NCBI RefSeq assembly: GCF_016495405.1
Contig: NZ_CP044522.1
Coordinates: forward strand, 3,891,638 to 3,955,637
DNA from: Cobetia sp. cqz5-12
Lineage (GTDB): Bacteria; Pseudomonadota; Gammaproteobacteria; Pseudomonadales; Halomonadaceae
Length of the DNA stretch: 64,000 nucleotides
Reading direction: 5' to 3'
Positions 16,973 to 26,981 of the stretch are shown piece by piece; positions within the stretch are counted from its first letter, which is position 1, and the number at the start of each line of letters is the position of its first letter. The position numbers and the translations under genes are program-made. The notes beneath the pieces were generated by a model. That model was not told the DNA's origin. It made no database searches and saw nothing but the letters and a program-made list of their open reading frames with translations.

Positions 16973-17052
16973 GACAGGCGCCTCCCGCACCAGCCGCCTG
17001 CAGAGATTCGCACCCGACAATAACGACAATTCGCTTTTCGAGGTTACCTCTC

Positions 17053-18594
<1,542 letters not shown>

Positions 18595-18649
18595 TCCCCA
18601 TCACGCCCAGGCGGGTCTGACACAGCCGTCAGCCGCCGCATGACTCAAG

Positions 18650-18676
18650 GCCCCTGCCCATCGGCAGGGGCTTTTT
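18650..18676 (+). terminator. Terminator of the alanine symporter gene
   Basis: Stem GCCCCTGCC/GGCAGGGGC with a 4-base loop, then TTTTT. Confidence 0.9.
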
Positions 18677-18810
18677 CGTTGTCGATCGTGCAATTCCGTG
18701 CATTGGACGACTGAAACCACTCAAGTCGGATTGCCGCAACGCAGTGCAATGGGTAGGGTGTGGCGCTCACTGGCCACACTGGCCGGAACCCGTATCAATG
18801 AGGACGTCTC

Positions 18811-19833
18811 ATGCTCGCTTCCATGCATGCCATGGTGCTGCGCAATCCCGGCCCGGATGCCGACTTCGTGGCGACCGAATGCCCGCTACCCACTCCCGGC
18901 CCCGGCCAGGTGCGCATTCGTGTCGCCGCCTCCAGCGTCAATCCACTCGATCTCAAGCTGGCCAGCGGCCAGGTGCCTCTCCTGCCGCCAGCACCCTGCG
19001 TGCTGCACGGCGACGTGGCCGGTGTGATCGATGCCGTCGGGGATGACGTGCTGACCTTCTCGCCCGGCGACGAGGTGCTCGGCTTTGCCGGCGGTGTCGC
19101 CGCTCATCCGGGCGCGCTGGCGGATTACATGCTCGCCGATGAACGCCTGATCACCCGCAAGCCGCGCCGCCTGAGCTTCATGGAAGCCGCCGCGTTGCCG
19201 GCAGTGTTCATCACCGCCTGGCAGGCACTGGTAGAGCGTGGCCGGCTGGAAGCGGGACAACGCGTGCTGATCCACGGCGGCGCCGGTGGCGTCGGCCATG
19301 TGGCATTGCAGATCGCCCGCTGCATCGGCGCGGAAGTCGCCACGACCGTCTCCACGGATGACAAGGCCCGGGCGGCACGCGACTGCGGCGCGGACCACGT
19401 CATTCGCTATCGCGAGGAAGCGGTGGCCGATTACGTGGCCCGACTGACGGGTGGCGAGGGCTTCGATCTGGTCTTCGATTGCGTGGGCGGCGACAACCTG
19501 GCCGCCAGCTTCGCAGCCAGCAAGCTGGGCGGGCGCATCGTGACCATCAATGCGCGCACCACGGTGGATCTCTCGCCGCTGCACGCTGGCAGCCGCAGTC
19601 TGGAAGTGCTGTCGATCCTGCTGCCGCTCAGCGCGGGCATCGGGCATGAACAGCAGCGCCAGGCGTTGGGCAAGCTGGTAGAACTGGTCGAGGAAGGCGA
19701 ATTCAAGGTGCGTCTCGATGAGCGTCAGTTCGACTTCAGCGAGGTCGCCGAGGCCCATCGTCATCAGGCCTCCGGCAAGGCGGTGGGCAAGATCTCGCTG
19801 GTGCGTCGTCAATTCTGGGACGCCGCCCAATGA
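18811..19833 (+). CDS. Zinc-independent MDR-family quinone oxidoreductase
   Basis: 340 residues. GroES-like N-terminal domain (PGPGQVRIRVAASSVNPLDLKLASG, PPAPCVLHGDVAGVIDAVG) and Rossmann domain with GGAGGVGHVALQIAR near residue 155. The catalytic-zinc cysteine/histidine set is missing, placing it with NADPH:quinone reductases (Qor-like). Likely reduces quinones or enones with NADPH in the cytoplasm. It overlaps the next gene by 4 bases (ATGA), so the oxidoreductase and membrane protein are coupled. Substrate unknown. Confidence 0.85.
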   Translation: MLASMHAMVLRNPGPDADFVATECPLPTPGPGQVRIRVAASSVNPLDLKLASGQVPLLPPAPCVLHGDVAGVIDAVGDDVLTFSPGDEVLGFAGGVAAHPGALADYMLADERLITRKPRRLSFMEAAALPAVFITAWQALVERGRLEAGQRVLIHGGAGGVGHVALQIARCIGAEVATTVSTDDKARAARDCGADHVIRYREEAVADYVARLTGGEGFDLVFDCVGGDNLAASFAASKLGGRIVTINARTTVDLSPLHAGSRSLEVLSILLPLSAGIGHEQQRQALGKLVELVEEGEFKVRLDERQFDFSEVAEAHRHQASGKAVGKISLVRRQFWDAAQ

Positions 19834-20651
19834 GTGCAGCGCTTCAGGGTGAGCTGGGCCTGCAACTGCTCAAGCTACTGATTTCGGTGGCGGTGGTGAT
19901 CGGGCTGTCATTGGTCGCGGAGCGTCTCTCGACGCGCATGGCCGGGCTGCTGTCCGGCTATCCGCTCGGCACGGCCATCACGCTGGGCTTCATCGGCGTG
20001 GAGATCTCCCCCGAGTTTGCCGGCCAGAGCGCCGTCTATACTCTGGCCGGTTTCTCATCGACTCTCGCCCTCGGTGTCGGCTACTGGCTATGCGGCCGCG
20101 CCGAAGGGCTACGTGGCGTCATCAATGGCACCCTGGGCGGCCTGCTGGGCTGGCTGGCGGCCAGCGTGGCGCTGGCACAGTTCGAGTTCACCCGCGTCAG
20201 CGGCGTGATCGTGACGCTGATCGCCATCGTGCTGTGCATGCGCCTCTATCGCGGCGTACCGGAGAGTACGGCACGCAAGTCGCCCTTCTCCTGGGTCTCG
20301 CTGCTGGCGCGCGCCGGACTGGCCGCCGGCATCGTGTTCGGCATCACCGCGCTGGCCCACCTGCTACCGCCTTCATGGGCAGGCCTGGTCGCGGCCTTCC
20401 CGGTCACCATGTACCCGCTGCTGGTGATTCTGCATCTCACCCAGGGGCCAGTGGCCGTCGCCACCGTCATCAAGCACTATCCGGCCGGCCTCGGCTCGCT
20501 GCTGTGTTATGCACTGGTGGTCTCGCTCAGCTATCCCTCCATGGGAGTCGGTCTGGGGACCCTCCTCGGCTTTGTGGTCGCAACGGCGTGGCTGGGCGTG
20601 TTCACGCCGTTGCAACGTCGACTAGCCTCACGACGTACAGCCAGCGCCTGA
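19830..20651 (+). CDS. Polytopic membrane protein, unrecognised (273 aa)
   Basis: About nine hydrophobic helices and short loops. There is an apparent internal repeat: LLSGYPLGTAITLGF in the first half resembles LVAAFPVTMYPLLVILH in the second, suggesting an inverted-repeat transporter-like fold. I do not recognise a named family with certainty; it resembles small GlpM-like or unnamed permease proteins. Coupled by ATGA overlap to the quinone oxidoreductase upstream. The thioesterase gene begins 47 bases downstream on the same strand. Confidence 0.75.
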   Translation: MSAALQGELGLQLLKLLISVAVVIGLSLVAERLSTRMAGLLSGYPLGTAITLGFIGVEISPEFAGQSAVYTLAGFSSTLALGVGYWLCGRAEGLRGVINGTLGGLLGWLAASVALAQFEFTRVSGVIVTLIAIVLCMRLYRGVPESTARKSPFSWVSLLARAGLAAGIVFGITALAHLLPPSWAGLVAAFPVTMYPLLVILHLTQGPVAVATVIKHYPAGLGSLLCYALVVSLSYPSMGVGLGTLLGFVVATAWLGVFTPLQRRLASRRTASA

Positions 20652-20698
20652 GCTTCCTGATAGGCTGAAATGCCGCATGGATGCCCAGGAGCGATGAC

Positions 20699-21187
20699 AT
20701 GTACTTCAAGACGCTGGAACCGGCCTTCTTCGACACCGATGCCCTCGGGCACGTCAACAACACGCGCCTGCCGGCCTGGTTCGAGTGGGCGCGCAATGAC
20801 CTGTTCCGCGTCTTCGTGCCGGACCTCGACCCGCGCAAGTGGCCGCTGATCATGGCGCGCATCGAGGTCGACTTCCTCGCCGAGCTGCAATATGGCCAGC
20901 CGGTGGAGATTCGCACTTGGCTGTCGCGCCTCGGCGGCAGCTCCTTCACCGTGACCCAGGAGGCCTGGCAGAACGGGGTGTGCGGTGCACGCGGGCATTG
21001 CGTGCTGGTGCAGTTCGATCATCATGCCAAGCAATCCTTGCCCATCGAGGGCGAGCTGCGCGCGACCCTGGTCAGCCATGTGCACGAACACACCGACAGC
21101 GCCGAACTGGATGTCCCGGCTCTGCGCGAGGCCGCCCGGGCACTCGGGACGCACAGCGCAGCCTCCGAGGGGAGCGTGCCGGCATGA
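20699..21187 (+). CDS. Acyl-CoA thioesterase, 4HBT (YbgC-like) hotdog fold
   Basis: 162 residues from ATG 20699, chosen because AGGAG is 8 bases upstream; an ATG 18 bases earlier lacks one. Hotdog motif FFDTDALGHVNNTRLPAWFEWARNDLF contains the catalytic Asp of the 4-hydroxybenzoyl-CoA thioesterase class. Expected to hydrolyse acyl-CoA thioesters in the cytoplasm. Its TGA overlaps the ATG of ybaK by 4 bases (ATGA), so the two form an operon, possibly starting from the quinone oxidoreductase gene. Confidence 0.87.
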   Translation: MYFKTLEPAFFDTDALGHVNNTRLPAWFEWARNDLFRVFVPDLDPRKWPLIMARIEVDFLAELQYGQPVEIRTWLSRLGGSSFTVTQEAWQNGVCGARGHCVLVQFDHHAKQSLPIEGELRATLVSHVHEHTDSAELDVPALREAARALGTHSAASEGSVPA

Positions 21188-21663
21188 CACCCGCGCTCAA
21201 GCTGCTCAAGGGCAAGCCGCACCGCACACTCGAATATGCCCACGACCCGCGTGCACCCGCCTACGGGGAAGAAGCCGCCCGCACGCTGGGGCTTGAACCC
21301 GCTCAGGTCTTCAAGACCCTCGTCTGCCAGCTGGAAGGCGGCAATGCACGTCAGCCGCTGGTGGTCGCCGTGGTGCCGGTCAGCGGCACGCTCGACCTCA
21401 AAGCACTGGCACGCGCCTGTGGCGCCCGCAAGGCGGCGCTGGCCACGCATGAGGCCGCCGAGCGTGCCACCGGCTATGTGGTCGGCGGCATCAGTCCGCT
21501 GGGGCAGAAGAGGCGCCTGCCATTGTGGGTCGATGACAGCGCCGCGACACAGGCGGAAATCTTCATCAGCGGTGGCCGCCGAGGACTGGAGATAGCGCTC
21601 GCCCCCGCGTTACTGTGTGAGCTGGGCAATGGCCAGTTCGCGCCGCTGGCCCGTGACGACTGA
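21184..21663 (+). CDS. ybaK: Cys-tRNA(Pro)/Cys-tRNA(Cys) deacylase YbaK
   Basis: 159 residues of the YbaK/ProX fold: GEEAARTLGLEPAQVFKTLVCQLEG contains the conserved K (in VFKTLV), with the later segments KAALATHEAAERATGYVVGGISPLGQKRRLPLWVDD. It hydrolyses mischarged Cys-tRNA(Pro), a translation quality control step. Translationally coupled to the thioesterase gene. Confidence 0.93.
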   Translation: MTPALKLLKGKPHRTLEYAHDPRAPAYGEEAARTLGLEPAQVFKTLVCQLEGGNARQPLVVAVVPVSGTLDLKALARACGARKAALATHEAAERATGYVVGGISPLGQKRRLPLWVDDSAATQAEIFISGGRRGLEIALAPALLCELGNGQFAPLARDD

Positions 21664-21769
21664 CGGCCACGGGCGTGACATCCAAGGGCAGGCACTTCCT
21701 GGCAGACCTTGCACGATGGACTCTCCATGACGACCACCCGCCCCAGCACCGCGTCAGCGAGGAGGCCCG

Positions 21770-22099
21770 ATGGGCATTCGCTACAGCAAGTGGATCTACC
21801 CGGACATGACCGAGCTGCATGCGCAGGTCGAGGCGGCGCTGGAGCAATGGTTCAGTGAGCGCTTCGCCGACTACCCGCACATCAGCTTGCCGGGCCTTGA
21901 CCCCTACGATTATGATGGCTGGTTCAATCGTCTGGCCCCGGAGCTGATGGCGCGCGGCAGTGACTACTGCGAGCGCGAGTGGCATGGCTATGTGCCAAGC
22001 CCCCAACAGCTCAACCAGGCGTTCTTCCGGGCCGTCTCCCGGTCCAACAAGTGTGTGCTGGAGCCTGACTGCAAGCATGGTGATTCTGACCAATCATAG
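21770..22099 (+). CDS. Hypothetical protein (109 aa) preceding DUF501 gene
   Basis: Starts MGIRYSKWIYPDMTELHAQVEAALEQWF with a strong ribosome site (GAGGAGG about 7 bases upstream). Rich in aromatic residues and acidic/basic pairs, no signal peptide or membrane helix. I do not recognise a family. Its last 23 bases overlap the start of the DUF501 gene in another frame, which suggests a coupled pair; alternatively the DUF501 start lies a little further on. Confidence 0.6.
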   Translation: MGIRYSKWIYPDMTELHAQVEAALEQWFSERFADYPHISLPGLDPYDYDGWFNRLAPELMARGSDYCEREWHGYVPSPQQLNQAFFRAVSRSNKCVLEPDCKHGDSDQS

Positions 22100-22604
22100 T
22101 CCCGACGCGCGGGAGCTCGAGATCATCGAGCGCCAGCTCGGGCGCAAGCCGCGCGGCATCCAGGCCGTGGCCGCCACCGATGGCGAGGGCACCCCGCTGG
22201 TGCTGCGCATGCATTCGCTGGTGGATGGCAAGCCCTTCCCGACCCTCTACTGGCTGTGCGACGAACGCCTCAAGATCTCGCTGTCACGCATCGAGGCCGA
22301 AGGCGTCATCAAGGAACTGGAAGAGAGCCTCAAGACCGATGAGGACCTGCTGGCGCGCTATCGTGCCAGTCATGAAGCCTATGTCGCCGAACGCTGGAGC
22401 TTCATGAGCGAGGCCGAGCGCAGCGCCATCGAGTCCCAGGGCTTCGCCGAGCTGATGCGTGAACGTGGCGTCGGCGGCATCCGCGACTGGAATCAGGTGC
22501 GCTGCCTGCATACCCAGTACGCCCAGCATCTCGCCTACGCCGAGGGCAACGCCATCGGTCACTGGGTCGATGCCCATTACGACGTGCTGTCCGAGCTGCC
22601 CTGA
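22077..22604 (+). CDS. DUF501 domain-containing protein
   Basis: 175 residues from ATG 22077. The motif ELEIIERQLGRKPRGIQAVAA near the start and FPTLYWLCDERLKISLSRIEAEGVIKELEE match the DUF501 pattern, ending WNQVRCLHTQYAQHLAYAEGNAIGHWVDA with conserved His/Tyr. Function unknown; occurs in many gammaproteobacteria and actinobacteria. Ribosome site is weak, so a start a few codons downstream (GTG) is possible. Followed by a perfect bidirectional terminator. Confidence 0.85.
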   Translation: MVILTNHSPDARELEIIERQLGRKPRGIQAVAATDGEGTPLVLRMHSLVDGKPFPTLYWLCDERLKISLSRIEAEGVIKELEESLKTDEDLLARYRASHEAYVAERWSFMSEAERSAIESQGFAELMRERGVGGIRDWNQVRCLHTQYAQHLAYAEGNAIGHWVDAHYDVLSELP

Positions 22605-22652
22605 GCCCTGACAACGATCGACCCGACGCCGTCGGCTTGAGTGCAGAAGACG

Positions 22653-22680
22653 AAGAAGCCCGCCAATTGGCGGGCTTCTT
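22653..22680. terminator. Bidirectional terminator, perfect 12-bp stem
   Basis: AAGAAGCCCGCC-AATT-GGCGGGCTTCTT, between the convergent DUF501 and NSS transporter genes. Confidence 0.85.
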
Positions 22681-22701
22681 GCGTTGGGACGAGCGTCAGG
22701 C

Positions 22702-24042
22702 CTACAGCGAGTGCGCGAAGACCAGCGCGATGCACAGCGGGCAGATCAGGCGCACGTACCACGGCCAGATCTTCCAGAACAGGCTGGACTCGATGTCCGG
22801 CGCCCCGCTCTGGATTTCCTTGAGCAGCGCATGACGCGACATCGCCCAGCCGACCAGCAGGCACATCACCAGCGCGACCAGCGGCTGGCTGTACTGGGTA
22901 GTCAACATGATCACCAGACCGAACAGCACCCCGAAGTTGGCGGCGATGGTCAGGCTGATGGCCATGATGGTGGCCCCGACAGCCAGGGTAGCGGCACGCC
23001 GACCCAGCCAGCCACGCTCGACCACGAAGGACACCGGCACTTCCAGCATCGAGATGGACGAGGTGATGCCCGCCACGCTCATCAGCGCGAAGAATGCCAC
23101 CATCAAGATGTCACCTGCCCCGCCCATCTGGCCGAACAGCGCCGGCAGCGTGTCGAACAGCAGGGTGTCCGAGCTCTTGAGCAGGCCGTCGGCATCGAAG
23201 ATCTCGACGCCCAGATGACGCGCGGCATACATGGCCGGAATCACCAGCAGGCCGGCGAGGAAGGCGATGCCGACATCGATCAGCGTCACCAGCACGCCCA
23301 GACGCGGCAGGTTCTGCTCCGGCCCCAGATAGGAGCCGTAGATCAGCATCGCGCCCACGCCGAGCGACAGCGAGAAGAACGCCTGGCCCATCGCGCTCAG
23401 CATCAGATCGGCATCGAAGATGCGGTCCCACTGCGGCGTCAGGTAGACACTCAGGCCCTCATCGGCGCCCGGCAGAGTCAAAACGTAGCCGATCAATCCG
23501 ACCAGCAGCATCAGCAACAGCGGCATCAGACGCGTGGACCATTTCTCGATCCCGCCGCGCACGCCACCGACCACGATTGCCATCGTCAGGGCGAGGAAGA
23601 CCGCCGTCAGCGAGACATTGCGCGTGAAATCGAAGGTGGTCAGCCAACTGGACGCGGAGGCCATGCCCAGTGCATCAGCGACCGGCGCGGCGGTATACCC
23701 CAGCAACCAGCCCGCGACGATGGCATAGAAGGCCAGGATCAGGCTGGCGGTCAGCATGCCCACCCAGCCCGCCAGCGCGCCGAAGCGCTTGGTGATGCCT
23801 CGACCGAGACTCATGCTGGTGACGATGTTGGCCTGACCATGACGGCCGATGACCAGCTCGGCCATCAAGGCCGGCCATGCCAGCAGGAAGGCCAGCACCA
23901 GATACATCACCACGAAGGCCCCGCCTCCGTTGTTGGCCGTCTGGGACGGGAAGCCCCATACGTTGCCAAGTCCTACTGCCGAACCAGCGGCGGCCATCAA
24001 GAAGCCCAGCCGACTGGCAAAGCGTCCGCGCACCTGCGCCAT
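22702..24042 (-). CDS. Sodium-dependent transporter, neurotransmitter:sodium symporter (NSS/SNF) family
   Basis: 446 residues, about eleven helices, which fits bacterial NSS members of the short type. The N-terminus has the family signature RLGFLMAAAGSAVGLGNVW with the sodium/substrate-binding Ala/Gly/Asn run in helix 1. Helix 6 segment FFSLSLGVGAMLIYGSYL is also typical. Substrate is probably an amino acid, imported with sodium. Single gene, convergent to DUF501 and divergent from the LOG gene. Confidence 0.93.
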   Translation of the reverse strand: MAQVRGRFASRLGFLMAAAGSAVGLGNVWGFPSQTANNGGGAFVVMYLVLAFLLAWPALMAELVIGRHGQANIVTSMSLGRGITKRFGALAGWVGMLTASLILAFYAIVAGWLLGYTAAPVADALGMASASSWLTTFDFTRNVSLTAVFLALTMAIVVGGVRGGIEKWSTRLMPLLLMLLVGLIGYVLTLPGADEGLSVYLTPQWDRIFDADLMLSAMGQAFFSLSLGVGAMLIYGSYLGPEQNLPRLGVLVTLIDVGIAFLAGLLVIPAMYAARHLGVEIFDADGLLKSSDTLLFDTLPALFGQMGGAGDILMVAFFALMSVAGITSSISMLEVPVSFVVERGWLGRRAATLAVGATIMAISLTIAANFGVLFGLVIMLTTQYSQPLVALVMCLLVGWAMSRHALLKEIQSGAPDIESSLFWKIWPWYVRLICPLCIALVFAHSL

Positions 24043-24359
24043 CTGCCTCTCCTGCCTTGTTGTTCCGCGTCCGTCGAAGACGACGACGCGATGAGTTGGG
24101 GTGCATCCCGGTGCAAGCTCACGGGGCGCCAGCGCCCGCCAGCCGTCGCCTGCGGGGGCGGCAAGGGTAGCAGAGCAGGCCCGCGAATGCAGGCGTCAAC
24201 GCCGAAAGTCAGCACGTGCCAGCGTTGGCCACGAGGCAATGCCGAGTTCCTCACCGGCGTCATAGCGTCGCCGCACAACTCGCGTAGGATAGGCAGGACA
24301 TGACATCAAGGCACGGCAGCCAGCAGTGAGCGCCGCCGAGAAACATTCAGGAGAGCAAC
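24043..24359. other. Intergenic region between NSS transporter and LOG gene
   Basis: 317 bases between divergent genes. It must hold both promoters, but I see no clear -35/-10 pair and no strong hairpin or small gene. Confidence 0.4.
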
Positions 24360-24902
24360 ATGCATCGCATCTGTGTCTATCTGGGCTCCCGCGAGGGCGT
24401 CTCCCCACAGCATCGTCAACTGGCCGAAGCACTGGGCCGCGCCATCGCCGAGCGCGGCTGGGGGCTGGTCTATGGTGGCGCGCGCGCCGGGCTGATGGGC
24501 GCACTGGCAGATGCCGCGCTGGCGGCGGGTGGCGAGGTGATCGGGGTGATCCCGCAGGTGCTGGTCCGCAACGAGAAGGCGCATACCGGCCTCACGCGCT
24601 TGATCGAGGTGGCCGACATGCATGAGCGCAAGGCACAGATGGCCGCGCTGGCGGATGCCTTCGTGACGTTACCGGGCGGAATCGGCACCCTGGAGGAATT
24701 GTTCGAGACCTGGACCTGGCAGTACCTGCGCTTCCATGCCAAGCCGATCGCGGTGCTCGACAGCGACGGCTTCTACGCCCCCCTGCTCGAGTTTCTGGAT
24801 CGCACCGTCGAGGCGGGCTTCCTCGATGCGGACACTCGCGCGCGCCTGATCAGCGAGCGCGAGATCACGCCCCTGCTGGAGCGTCTGGCGCCCGAGATGT
24901 AA
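24360..24902 (+). CDS. LOG-family (TIGR00730) nucleoside-5'-monophosphate phosphoribohydrolase
   Basis: 180 residues. Rossmann-like opening RICVYLGSREGVSPQH, GLVYGGARAGLMGALADAAL, and the defining motif LPGGIGTLEELFE (PGGxGTxxE) plus the upstream ERKAQMAALADAF segment. Such proteins, long misnamed lysine decarboxylases, release the base from cytokinin-type or other nucleoside monophosphates. CAGGAGAG precedes the ATG. Confidence 0.93.
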   Translation: MHRICVYLGSREGVSPQHRQLAEALGRAIAERGWGLVYGGARAGLMGALADAALAAGGEVIGVIPQVLVRNEKAHTGLTRLIEVADMHERKAQMAALADAFVTLPGGIGTLEELFETWTWQYLRFHAKPIAVLDSDGFYAPLLEFLDRTVEAGFLDADTRARLISEREITPLLERLAPEM

Positions 24903-24933
24903 GGCATGAGACGTAAGGCCTGACAGGCTGTCG

Positions 24934-24980
24934 CGTCACTCCCCTTCAAGCGCATGACGCCAGCGCCATGGGGAGTGACG
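24934..24980. terminator. Long-looped hairpin between LOG gene and olsF
   Basis: CGTCACTCCCC and GGGGAGTGACG (11 bp) enclose 25 bases that can form a small inner stem. Between convergent genes; no T tract. Probable terminator. Confidence 0.5.
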
Positions 24981-25013
24981 ATGCAAGCGACCATCTCAGC
25001 TCAGCGCGCTCTT

Positions 25014-26795
25014 TCAGCAGTGCACCGCCTCACCAACTGCCTCAACGGCGTCACCTGAGGCGACCTGTTGCTGAACGGGGCTACCGATATAGCGCGCCCG
25101 CTTGCTGGCGGTAACCTGCTCGACATCGACCATCACCAGGCCGTCGATGCAGTAACCGAAATCGGCGTCGACACTGAAATCGAGGAAGCGGGTGCCACCG
25201 GGCTCGGTGACCTCGACGTACTGCTTGTAGAGCGTCGGCACCGTCACGCCCATCGCATCCAGCTGGGCACGCAGGCGGCGGAAATCGCCATCGGCGTCCT
25301 GACCATCGAACAGCCGCTCCGCTTCATGGGCGCTGCTGCCCGGCACGCTCTGGGCGACCGGTGCCCGTGCGCGCGCCAGCCCCTCATCATCCCCGTAATA
25401 GTGACGGTAGTAGCTGACGATCAACGCCCTGGCGGCCTCCGGATAGCTGTTGGAGAGCGTGACCGGGCCGAACAGCCAGCGAATCTCGGGATGACAGCGC
25501 AGATAGGCGCCCAGCCCCTGCCACAGGTAATCGAGGCTGCGCCGCCCCCAGTAACGCGGCTGCACGAAGCTGCGCCCCAGTTCCAGACCGTCCTGCATGC
25601 GCTCGAACATCTCCGGCGTGAAGCGGAACAGGGTCGGACTGTAGAGCCCCTTCTCGCCATGTGCCGCCATGATCTTGCGCACCTCACCGATGCGGTAGGC
25701 ACCGGCGATCTCGAGATCAGCGTCATCCCACAGCACCAGATGCCGGTAGTGGGCGTCATAGCGATCGATATCGCGTCGCTCGCCGGTGCCCTCGCCGACC
25801 CGCCGGAAACTGATCTCGCGCAACCGGCCGATCTCGCGCATCACGCTGGAACCGGGGAAGGCATCGAACAGATAGATCTTCTTGCCGTCGCGGGTCTCGC
25901 CCAGCAGTTCACAGGGCGTCAGTTCCTCACGCAGCGCCTGGCGCTCCTCCGGATGACCGATGGCCTTCTCGGTCACGAACAGGCCGCGCTTGCCACGACC
26001 GATGCGATACAAGTGCTTGCGCAGCAGGCGTGTCTTGGCATTGGTACTCAGGGCATCACTGTCGAGGCGCTCCAGCGGGATCAGCTCGCCGATGCGCAGC
26101 TTGAGCTGACGCTCGCGCTGACGAAACATCTCGTGCGCCAGCAGAGGCGTGCCGAAGCTGCGGTTGATCGACGACAGCGCATAGAAGAGCGTCGAGTTGC
26201 GACCGCTGACGTGGATAGGCAGCACCGGCGCGTTGGTCTTGCGTGCGAAATGCAGGAAGCCCGACAGCCACTTGCCATCACGCGGCCCGGTCGGGCCTGC
26301 ACGCGAGACCTCGCCGGCGGGGAAGATGATCACGGCCTCTTCATTCATCAGCGCATCGCAGATCTGACCACTGCTCTTGCGGTAGCCACGGCGACTGAGG
26401 TTGTCCAGCGGCAGCAGCAAGGGTGCCAGCGGCTCGACCTTCATCAGGATGTCATTGGCGACGATCTTGACGTCGCGGCGCACCTCGCCGACCAGCTTGA
26501 GCAGCGCGAGGCCATCCAGTGATCCCAGCGGATGGTTGGCGACGATGACGACCCGCCCGTAGGCGGGGATGTTCTCACGCTCCCGCGAGGACACCGAGTA
26601 GCCGAAGGAGAAGTGATCGAGCACGCGGTCAATGAAGTCGAAGCCGCGCTGGTCCGAGTTCTCGCCGAGGAAGGCATTGATCTCACCCTCGTGGACCAGG
26701 CGCCGCAACAAGGCCAGCGCCGGACGACGGATCAAGGGATGGCGTCTGGCAAAGGCAGGGTACTTGGCAGCGATGACGCGGGCAGTATCGATCAT
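25014..26795 (-). CDS. olsF: Probable bifunctional ornithine lipid synthase (OlsF type): PlsC-like plus GNAT-like acyltransferases
   Basis: 593 residues in two parts. Residues 1-290 are a PlsC/lysophospholipid acyltransferase domain: VIVANHPLGSLDGLALLKL is the HxxxxD-type motif (NHPLGSLD), followed by IIFPAGEVSRAGPTG and PVLPIHVSGRNS. Residues 300-560 resemble the OlsB N-acyltransferase (GNAT-like): DAHYRHLVLWDDADLEIAGAYRIG, FELGRSFVQPRYW-like LELGRSFVQPRYWGRRSLDYLWQGLGAYL. This order matches OlsF, which makes ornithine lipids from ornithine by successive N- and O-acylation. Start has AAGGAGAG upstream. Domains are certain; product identity is inference from architecture. Confidence 0.8.
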   Translation of the reverse strand: MIDTARVIAAKYPAFARRHPLIRRPALALLRRLVHEGEINAFLGENSDQRGFDFIDRVLDHFSFGYSVSSRERENIPAYGRVVIVANHPLGSLDGLALLKLVGEVRRDVKIVANDILMKVEPLAPLLLPLDNLSRRGYRKSSGQICDALMNEEAVIIFPAGEVSRAGPTGPRDGKWLSGFLHFARKTNAPVLPIHVSGRNSTLFYALSSINRSFGTPLLAHEMFRQRERQLKLRIGELIPLERLDSDALSTNAKTRLLRKHLYRIGRGKRGLFVTEKAIGHPEERQALREELTPCELLGETRDGKKIYLFDAFPGSSVMREIGRLREISFRRVGEGTGERRDIDRYDAHYRHLVLWDDADLEIAGAYRIGEVRKIMAAHGEKGLYSPTLFRFTPEMFERMQDGLELGRSFVQPRYWGRRSLDYLWQGLGAYLRCHPEIRWLFGPVTLSNSYPEAARALIVSYYRHYYGDDEGLARARAPVAQSVPGSSAHEAERLFDGQDADGDFRRLRAQLDAMGVTVPTLYKQYVEVTEPGGTRFLDFSVDADFGYCIDGLVMVDVEQVTASKRARYIGSPVQQQVASGDAVEAVGEAVHC

Positions 26796-26981
26796 GCTCT
26801 CTCCTTGGCCGCACGGAGTGCGGAACGCGATGTCTGGATCATGGGGCTTGATATCACGTCAGCATCACGCCACTTCATGACAGGTGCATCACAGTCCCCG
26901 TACAGTGAGATGACAGAGATCCGTCTGCGTACGACGCGGTCACAGCAAGGCAGCAGGTCTGCCCAGCCAAGGAGAGAGCGA

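Noticed and set aside
22684..24303. A 539-codon plus-strand frame opposite the NSS transporter
   Set aside because: The product is His/Gln/Arg/Asp-rich low-complexity sequence, the usual reverse reading of a membrane protein gene.
25068..26522. A 484-codon plus-strand frame opposite olsF
   Set aside because: No motif and entirely contained in the real gene on the other strand.
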